A DNA stretch of 7,697 bases, from contig JBFHUL010000118.1 of the NCBI GenBank assembly GCA_041590075.1, positions 1 to 7,697 on the forward strand, in the 5' to 3' direction. A program made the position numbers and the translations under genes. The notes beneath the pieces were generated by a model that saw nothing but the letters and a program-made list of their open reading frames with translations, was not told where the DNA came from and ran no database searches. Every line of letters begins with the position of its first letter. Position 1 is the first letter of the stretch. Origin of the DNA: PZPK01 sp041590075. Its GTDB lineage: Bacteria; Pseudomonadota; Gammaproteobacteria; Pseudomonadales; Oleiphilaceae. Shown one piece after another: positions 1 through 4,844 of the stretch.

Positions 1-264
1 GCCTCGGGTTTGAACGAGATGCTCGGCAATGTGCAATTTCAGGATGTGGTGAAGCAACAAGTGGAGCGTTTGCAGGTGATGATGGCCGATATGGGCGACG
101 TCGCGCGGGTCTTGCAGAGTGCAACCCGTGACCAGGATGACATCGGGCATGTGGCTGCCCGTATCGACGAAATCCTGCAGGCTTTCGAACGGGCGGATTC
201 CCCGCATCACATGGATGAATCTGGCGACAACGCCGGCAACTTCATGAAGATTGAACTTTTTTAG
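1..264 (+). CDS. Methyl-accepting chemotaxis-like protein, C-terminal fragment
   Basis: The reading frame is open from the first base of the window and stops at TAG 262-264, so only the last 87 residues are seen and the true start lies upstream. The fragment contains the motif GNVQFQDVVKQQVERL, which resembles the glutamine-rich helix near the C-terminal end of many proteobacterial methyl-accepting chemotaxis (MCP signalling) proteins, followed by a second predicted helix (about residues 45-65) and an acidic tail ending in IELF. It has no NWETF-type CheR/CheB docking pentapeptide at its end. The membrane or sensory part is not in view, so the input cannot be judged. The gene lies 26 bases upstream of rsbR on the same strand and could be cotranscribed with it. 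Another coiled-coil signalling protein remains possible. Confidence 0.6.
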   Translation, partial: ASGLNEMLGNVQFQDVVKQQVERLQVMMADMGDVARVLQSATRDQDDIGHVAARIDEILQAFERADSPHHMDESGDNAGNFMKIELF

Positions 265-290
265 TTAATTGATTTTGTAAGGTAAGCACA

Positions 291-1151
291 ATGACACCAA
301 CAACCCTCCAAACTTTTCTTTCACACCACAACGATGCGCTGGTATCGGACTGGGTGGCCCGGATAGGCCAGGTGTGGAATTCCCATGAGAACGCTGCTGT
401 TGAGATACAGCTTGAGCGCCAGTGCAGCAGCTTATTGAAGGAAATCATTGATGTGCTGCCCGATTTCAATGGCAACGACGACTGGGAGCCTGAAGCCTCG
501 TCCGATCTGATCGCGCAGCTCACCGAAGTGGGCGCAAGCTGGGCCAGTAAAGGCCTGCTGCTGTCGGAAACCTCCAGCTTTATTCTCAGCCTCAAGCATA
601 TTGTGGCTGACAAACTGCAACAGAATGAGGAGCTGCCGGCGCAGGAGGTGCTGAGCATGCTGATCAGTCTGGAGAAGATGCTCGATCGCTTGCTGATTAT
701 TTGTCATGAAGCCTTTGTGAAAAGCCGTGAACGCCTGATCAAACAGCAAAGTGAAGCCCTGTTGGAGCTGTCTTCGCCGGTCGTGAAGTTGTGGGAAAAC
801 ATGCTTCTATTGCCCTTGATCGGTGTGATAGACACCGTACGCGCCCGACAGATTACCGAATCCCTGTTGCGTGAAATCGCCAAACAGGAAGCCATTGTCA
901 CCATTATTGATCTTACCGGCGTGCCCGTATTCGACACCGCGGTGGCTGGGCATCTGATGAAAACCGTCAAGGCCGCCCAAATGCTTGGCTGCCAGGTGAT
1001 CATGACGGGCATCAGCCCCGAGGGTTCTCTGGTGCTGACCAAGCTGGGTATTGATTTTCAGAATGTGATTACACGCGGCAATCTGCATAGCGGTGTGCGT
1101 GAAGGTTTCGGCAAATTGAAACTCAATACATCGCCCTTCGAGGTTAACTAG
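291..1151 (+). CDS. rsbR: RsbR-type stressosome scaffold/sensor (RsbRD-like N-domain + STAS)
   Basis: This 286-residue protein is an RsbR homologue, the sensory and scaffold subunit of the cytoplasmic stressosome. Residues about 1-140 form a helical N-terminal sensor domain; the stretch around 88-108 (GLLLSETSSFILSLKH) resembles the RsbRD N-terminal family. A linker helix (about 141-165) leads into a C-terminal STAS domain (about 165-280). Both threonines phosphorylated by RsbT in Bacillus RsbR have counterparts by hand alignment: T182 in GVIDTVRA (Bacillus T171) and T216 in TGVPVFDT (Bacillus T205). The protein is slightly longer than Bacillus RsbRA (274). ATG 291 is chosen because AAGG at 279-282 lies eight bases upstream and the preceding gene ends at 264. 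It is followed after one base by rsbS. The family assignment is secure; the type of sensor domain is less certain. Confidence 0.93.
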   Translation: MTPTTLQTFLSHHNDALVSDWVARIGQVWNSHENAAVEIQLERQCSSLLKEIIDVLPDFNGNDDWEPEASSDLIAQLTEVGASWASKGLLLSETSSFILSLKHIVADKLQQNEELPAQEVLSMLISLEKMLDRLLIICHEAFVKSRERLIKQQSEALLELSSPVVKLWENMLLLPLIGVIDTVRARQITESLLREIAKQEAIVTIIDLTGVPVFDTAVAGHLMKTVKAAQMLGCQVIMTGISPEGSLVLTKLGIDFQNVITRGNLHSGVREGFGKLKLNTSPFEVN

Positions 1152-1152
1152 C

Positions 1153-1521
1153 ATGGAATTCAACGTGCCGATTTTACAACTGGGGAAATTGCTGATTACC
1201 ACCCTGCAATTTGATTTAAGCGATCAACAGGTAGTGTGTTTTCAGCGCGATATCGTCCAAGAGGTAAGTACCCGCGACGCACAGGGTATCGTCATCGATA
1301 TTTCGGCGCTTGATGTAGTGGATTCATTCATGGCGCGCGTGATTAACGATACTGCCCGCGCGGTGAAGCTGGTGGGGGCTGAAGTGGTGGTGTGCGGTGT
1401 ACAGCCCTACGTGGCGATGACGCTGGTGGAGATGGGGCGCAATCTGTTCAATGTCGAAACAACCTTTAACCTCGAGCAAGGTATCGACAAATTGAAACAA
1501 CTGACTCACACCCGCTACTGA
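1153..1521 (+). CDS. rsbS: RsbS stressosome core STAS protein
   Basis: This 122-residue protein consists of one STAS domain, the usual size of RsbS. In Bacillus, RsbS co-assembles with RsbR into the stressosome core and sequesters RsbT until RsbS is phosphorylated. The phosphoacceptor is conserved as S58 in the motif DVVDSFMAR, which matches S59 of Bacillus RsbS. The segment AEVVVCGVQPYVAMTLVEMG is the typical STAS strand-helix after it. The gene starts one base after the rsbR stop codon, with GAGG at 1140-1143 inside the end of rsbR as a likely ribosome site, so translation of the two is probably coupled, as expected for proteins needed in a fixed ratio. A generic anti-sigma factor antagonist is the alternative, but the flanking rsbR and rsbT argue strongly for RsbS. 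Confidence 0.94.
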   Translation: MEFNVPILQLGKLLITTLQFDLSDQQVVCFQRDIVQEVSTRDAQGIVIDISALDVVDSFMARVINDTARAVKLVGAEVVVCGVQPYVAMTLVEMGRNLFNVETTFNLEQGIDKLKQLTHTRY

Positions 1522-1538
1522 GCTGGAGAATCAATTTC

Positions 1539-1949
1539 ATGAGCCATGAAAGTTCAGTAAAGATAACGCTGTCGAATGTCGATGACATTGTCAGCATGCG
1601 GCGCTCGGCACGCGATTTCGCTAAGCGGATGGGCTTCGGTCTGGCCGATCAGACACGCCTTGCCACGGCCGTTTCGGAGCTGGCGCGTAATGTCATTCAA
1701 TACGCGGGCTCAGGCAGTGGTGAGATGAACGATTTATCAACGCTCGCGCGTTTAATCATGCGCGTACAGATTTCCGATCAGGGGCCGGGCATCGAAGATA
1801 TCGACCAGGCCATGTTAGAGGGCTATACCTCGGGCAATGGTTTGGGTGCCGGCCTGCCGGGTTGTGAACGCTTGAGCGATCACTTCCTGATTGAATCGGA
1901 GCCGGGCGTGGGTACTTGTGTGGTGATGGAAATACATGCAGATCGATAG
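1539..1949 (+). CDS. rsbT: RsbT switch serine/threonine kinase
   Basis: This 136-residue GHKL-fold protein matches RsbT, the kinase that phosphorylates RsbS and RsbR and is then released from the stressosome. The ATP-site motifs are intact: the N box ELARNVIQYA with the metal-binding N51, the G1 box SDQGPGI with D80, and the glycine-rich lid GYTSGNGLGAGLPG (residues 95-108), whose LGAGLPG form is typical of RsbT. ATG 1539 is preceded by GGAG at 1525-1528, a somewhat long spacer of ten bases. The gene follows rsbS after 17 bases and overlaps the next kinase gene by 14 bases. In Bacillus, freed RsbT activates the phosphatase RsbU; here no RsbU is seen and the likely partner is the RsbU-like domain on the downstream histidine kinase (inference). 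Confidence 0.94.
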   Translation: MSHESSVKITLSNVDDIVSMRRSARDFAKRMGFGLADQTRLATAVSELARNVIQYAGSGSGEMNDLSTLARLIMRVQISDQGPGIEDIDQAMLEGYTSGNGLGAGLPGCERLSDHFLIESEPGVGTCVVMEIHADR

Positions 1950-2427
1950 GTGTTTTTTAGTGCAAGAGCATAGTCATGGAATGCGCCATATCGCGCATTC
2001 CCGGGTATTGAAAGAAAGCCCGATACGTAGCGAGCTGGATGTCTTCGATGCGCGCCGCAATGTCTTCGATATGGTGATAGAGCTCGGTTTCAGCCGGGAG
2101 CAAGGCCATTATCTGGTGACCGTGATTACGGAGCTGGGTCACAACATCGTTTTTCATGCCGACCATGGCAGTGTGCGCGTCGAACAGGTGTATATGCTGC
2201 CTGCCAATGCAGAATCCCTGCACCGCCCCGCCATGGGTATTCGGGTAGTGGCCGCAGATAAAGGGCCAGGGATAGCCGATGTGCAGCTGGCGCTGCAAGA
2301 AGGCTATTCGACACGTAACAGTTTGGGTTGTGGGCTGTCTGGCGTCGTCAGGCTTATGGACGAGCTGCACATTGAAAGTGATGACTGTGGTACCTGCGTC
2401 ACTGCAGTGCTGTGGTATGGAGGATAA
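1936..2427 (+). CDS. Second RsbT-like GHKL serine kinase
   Basis: This 163-residue protein is a second HATPase_c_2 family kinase with its own complete ATP site: the N box ELGHNIVFHA (E66, N70), the G1 box ADKGPGI (D108) and the lid EGYSTRNSLGCGLSG (about 122-136), followed by a VRLMDELHIES stretch like that of RsbT. It has an N-terminal extension of about 25 residues and a longer segment (about 85-101) between the N and G1 boxes than the rsbT next to it, so it is not a recent copy. Its first 14 bases overlap the rsbT end. ATG 1936 has GGA five bases upstream; ATG 1981 (residue 16) is a possible alternative start because residues 1-15 look unconserved. It could phosphorylate another STAS protein or share the RsbT role. 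Its target cannot be deduced from the sequence. Confidence 0.88.
   Translation: MQIDRCFLVQEHSHGMRHIAHSRVLKESPIRSELDVFDARRNVFDMVIELGFSREQGHYLVTVITELGHNIVFHADHGSVRVEQVYMLPANAESLHRPAMGIRVVAADKGPGIADVQLALQEGYSTRNSLGCGLSGVVRLMDELHIESDDCGTCVTAVLWYGG
2419..2423 (+). promoter_or_regulatory. Strong ribosome binding site deciding the rsbX start
   Basis: GGAGG lies eight bases before ATG 2432 and within the last codons of the preceding kinase gene. The frame is open further upstream to 2279 with an ATG at 2417, but ATG 2417 overlaps the site itself, and the upstream residues do not look like a PP2C-family N-terminus. The motif therefore fixes 2432 as the start. Confidence 0.8.
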
Positions 2428-2431
2428 TCAG

Positions 2432-3022
2432 ATGACTGCGCAATCTGTTTCTATTGGTGCATTCTGCAGTCCGGTTGCTGGCGAAACGGTTTCCGGAGAT
2501 CAGGCCGCACATTGGTCGTGCAAGCACGGCGTGTGGTTAACATGCCTGATTGACGGCCTGGGGCATGGGCGCCAGGCGCATCACGCCGCCATGGCCTGCC
2601 TGGAGGGCATCGCCCGTTGTCGTGAAGCCGGCCTCGATGACATCATTCGCGCCTGCAACGACGCGATACGCGGTACGCGGGGTGTCGCGGTTTCGTTGGC
2701 CCGCATTAATGCTTCCGCACAGCAATTATCGTATGCCGGCGTGGGTAATATCAGCGCCTGTCTGGTCTCCGGGAAAGTGCGTCGCATGGTGAACTGCCAT
2801 GGTATCGTTGGCGATGAACAAGGCTTCGACATTCCTGTTCAGAACTATGAATTTGTGGTCGGGCGAGATCGTTTTGTGATGACCAGCGACGGTGTAGACG
2901 AGTGTGTGGATTATGGTCGTTTTCCGTTTGCCCGGCATGACTGTCCGGCACATCTGGCTCGCACCCTCGTCACCGAGCACCGCACCGGTCGCGATGATGC
3001 CTCGGCGTTGGTGGTGCTGTGA
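2432..3022 (+). CDS. rsbX: RsbX-type PP2C/SpoIIE-family phosphatase
   Basis: This 196-residue protein has the layout of RsbX (about 199 residues in Bacillus), the single-domain metal-dependent phosphatase that removes phosphate from RsbR and RsbS and resets the stressosome. Metal-binding acidic residues of the PP2C/SpoIIE fold are visible: D23 in the SGD motif, D41 in IDGLGHG, D153 in MTSDGVDE and D188/D189 in GRDDAS. YAGVGNISA (101-109) is the typical core strand of SpoIIE-like phosphatases. It has no N-terminal RsbT-binding or PAS domain, which separates it from RsbU. The gene begins four bases after the second kinase gene and its stop codon overlaps the start of the histidine kinase gene. 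Substrate identity is inferred from gene order. Confidence 0.9.
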   Translation: MTAQSVSIGAFCSPVAGETVSGDQAAHWSCKHGVWLTCLIDGLGHGRQAHHAAMACLEGIARCREAGLDDIIRACNDAIRGTRGVAVSLARINASAQQLSYAGVGNISACLVSGKVRRMVNCHGIVGDEQGFDIPVQNYEFVVGRDRFVMTSDGVDECVDYGRFPFARHDCPAHLARTLVTEHRTGRDDASALVVL

Positions 3023-4428
3023 TGCAGTCGCTTCAAGTTCTCAACGCCCCCCCCGCCATCGACCTGGCATCGGTGCGATCACATTACCGCCGCTTGCTCG
3101 ATGCCTACAGCCGTGAGCAGGATGAGCGCCTGTTGCTGAGTTTCAACGAATTGGGCTGTGCGATGGAAAAAGCCGCATTGCCGCCAGAAATTGCCGTTGA
3201 GACGCATGCCCTGGCCATCCAGTCTTTGCGGGGCGCAGAGGCAGCGAACCGGCTCGATGAAAACGAACTGCTCCTGCCTCTGCTCGAAGTGGTCATGGCT
3301 TACGGGGTGACGTTTCGCCGGCAGTTGGCAGGGCAGGAAGAAAAAGCCAGTGCCCAGTTTTATCAGGTGCTCAAACAGACGCGCGACATGGTGTTTATCA
3401 CCGATACCCGGCGCGTCATCAGTTATGCCAATCCTGCCTACCAGCAGGTTCTGAAAGAGCAGGGCGGCACCTTTACGCAGGGCAGCGAGTGCCCGCAGTT
3501 TATCGCGGCGCCCGATTGTGAGAACCCACAACAGCTGTGGCGCAGTCTTGAGCAGGGCGAAAGCTTCAAGGGCAATCTCGCCAGTACCGATCGGGCCAAT
3601 CATCTCTGCATCTGGTCGGTAAGTGCCTTCCCCTTGTTCGATAAACACGATCATATCGTCAACTATGTGTTTCTGGCGGAAGATATCGGCAAGAAGCTCA
3701 AGCAGGAAAAGCGTAATCGCCAGTCTCAACGTTTGGCGACGCTTGGGGAGCTGGCCTCGGGGGTATCGCACGAATTCAATAATATTCTGCTGATTATTTC
3801 GGGTTTCTCCGAACTGCTGCTCGACGAGGTAAGCACCCCGGAGGCCAAGGGCTTTGCCCAAGAGATACTTCAGGCAGTGGAAAAAGGCCGCGAACTGAAC
3901 AAGCAGATCCTGTCGTTTTCCCGCGATGAAGAATGCGGCAAGCCGGTGAAACTGGCGACGCTGGTGACCAACTGCCGCACCTTGCTCGAGGCCACCATTG
4001 GTTCGGGCGTGCGGCTGACCTTCAGTTATCCCGATGATCTGATTGTCACCCTCAGCGAAACTCATTTGTGTCAGCTGCTCACCAACCTGGTGATCAATGC
4101 GAGTCATGCCATCAGTGATCAGGGGCCGCGTCACAAAGGCGAAATTCATTGCCGTTTCTATACCGATCGTGAAGGACTGGTGATTGGCGTGGAAGACAAC
4201 GGTACCGGTATGAGCGAAGCGCTGACCAAAGAGATATTCGAGCCTTTCTTTACCACCAAGAAAGTAGGCGAAGGCTCAGGGCTTGGGTTATCCATCGTAC
4301 AGAAAATAGTGCACCAGTATCAGGGGTTGGTAGAAGTGAACTCGCGTCTTGGCATTGGCACCGAATTCAAACTCAGGCTACCCGTGCTGATTGGTAAACA
4401 GAAAATATTTGGAGTGAGTAATGGCTGA
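3022..4428 (+). CDS. PAS histidine kinase with N-terminal RsbU-like RsbT-binding domain
   Basis: This 468-residue soluble histidine kinase has no visible membrane segment. Residues about 12-108 resemble the N-terminal RsbT-binding domain of Bacillus RsbU: HYRRLLDAY (21-29), LPPEIAVETH (53-62) and LLEVVMAYG (87-95) parallel RsbU segments that I recall as IPPEEI..IH and LIEVMIGYG. A PAS domain follows (about 112-222, FITDTRRVISYANPAY). HisKA has H250 in GVSHEFNNIL. The catalytic domain has an N box (N355, N359), DNGTGM (D392), FEPFFTT and GSGLGLS (418-424), all intact. It should autophosphorylate and pass phosphate to the receiver encoded next. ATG 3022 overlaps the rsbX stop (TGATG); GTG 3019 would add one residue. 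An eight-cytosine run lies in codons 9-11. The RsbU-like domain suggests control by released RsbT or its paralogue (inference). Confidence 0.9.
   Translation: MQSLQVLNAPPAIDLASVRSHYRRLLDAYSREQDERLLLSFNELGCAMEKAALPPEIAVETHALAIQSLRGAEAANRLDENELLLPLLEVVMAYGVTFRRQLAGQEEKASAQFYQVLKQTRDMVFITDTRRVISYANPAYQQVLKEQGGTFTQGSECPQFIAAPDCENPQQLWRSLEQGESFKGNLASTDRANHLCIWSVSAFPLFDKHDHIVNYVFLAEDIGKKLKQEKRNRQSQRLATLGELASGVSHEFNNILLIISGFSELLLDEVSTPEAKGFAQEILQAVEKGRELNKQILSFSRDEECGKPVKLATLVTNCRTLLEATIGSGVRLTFSYPDDLIVTLSETHLCQLLTNLVINASHAISDQGPRHKGEIHCRFYTDREGLVIGVEDNGTGMSEALTKEIFEPFFTTKKVGEGSGLGLSIVQKIVHQYQGLVEVNSRLGIGTEFKLRLPVLIGKQKIFGVSNG
3047..3054 (+). repeat. Eight-cytosine homopolymer near the start of the kinase gene
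   Basis: An uninterrupted run of eight cytosines starts 25 bases inside the histidine kinase gene. Loss of one C leads the frame to a TGA after about 37 codons, and gain of one C leads to a TGA near 3114, so either change would abolish the kinase. Runs of this length can slip during replication. Whether this one varies in the population cannot be told from one sequence. Confidence 0.75.
4411..4414 (+). promoter_or_regulatory. Ribosome binding site for the receiver gene inside the kinase gene
   Basis: GGAG lies six bases before ATG 4421 and inside the last codons of the histidine kinase gene. It supports ATG 4421 as the receiver start and coupled translation of the kinase and its partner. Confidence 0.7.
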
Positions 4429-4798
4429 TATCCTGATTCTCGATGACGATGAACAGATTCTGAAAATGGCGGCGGCCATGCTGACCCGCGAAGGCTTTGA
4501 AACCCTCACGGTCAATCATGGCGAGGAGGCGCTGGAGCTGATCCGCAACGACCCTCCGCGCTTGTTGATCACCGACATTCTGATGCCCGGCATAGACGGT
4601 ATCGAAATGATCGGCGTGTGTGCCCAGCAGTTTCCCGATCTCAAGATTATCGCCATGTCGGGCGGCCGCCGCAGGATCTCGGCCGAATTCAACCTCAAGT
4701 CGGCCAGTATGCTGGGCGCTGGTGAGGCCCTGCAGAAGCCGTTCAGTCGCGAACACCTTGTTCAGGCAGTGAAACGACAACTTGAAGTCACACACTAA
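4421..4798 (+). CDS. Single-domain response regulator (receiver only)
   Basis: This 125-residue protein is a CheY-like receiver with no output domain. The acidic pocket D8/D9, the phosphoacceptor D52 in LLITDILMPGIDG, S80 in IAMSGG and K106 in LQKPFS are all in place, so it should accept phosphate, most likely from the histidine kinase whose gene it overlaps by eight bases. With no DNA-binding or enzymatic domain, it must signal by contact with another protein, in the manner of CheY or Spo0F. The GAF-GGDEF-EAL protein encoded next is the nearest candidate, but this is inference from position. Helix 4 and strand 5 contain RRRISAEFNLKSASMLGAG, a region common in receivers paired with PAS kinases. 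Confidence 0.92.
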   Translation: MADILILDDDEQILKMAAAMLTREGFETLTVNHGEEALELIRNDPPRLLITDILMPGIDGIEMIGVCAQQFPDLKIIAMSGGRRRISAEFNLKSASMLGAGEALQKPFSREHLVQAVKRQLEVTH

Positions 4799-4844
4799 AC
4801 AATGATGTCCAGCCCGTATTTGACAGGCCAGGACAGAGGTCAGT

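Noticed and set aside
241..280. AT-rich patch before rsbR as a promoter (TTGAAC 251-256; GTTAAT 264-269)
   Set aside because: No -35/-10 pair with both good match and 16-18 base spacing could be found; the patch may only be the gene junction. Not listed as a feature.
242..658. Minus-strand open frame of 138 codons opposite rsbR
   Set aside because: It overlaps a well-supported rsbR gene and its translation has a low-complexity composition with no recognisable domain.
2279..2431. Upstream extension of the rsbX frame to 2279
   Set aside because: It lies wholly within the second kinase gene in another frame, and GGAGG at 2419-2423 points to ATG 2432.
2432..3022. Reading the phosphatase as RsbU
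   Set aside because: It has only the catalytic domain, at RsbX length, and lacks the N-terminal RsbT-binding domain, which is instead on the downstream histidine kinase.
3079..4149. Long open frame on the minus strand (356 codons) opposite the histidine kinase gene
   Set aside because: The plus strand here encodes recognisable RsbU-like, PAS and HisKA motifs; the antisense product shows no known motif and is a shadow of codon bias.
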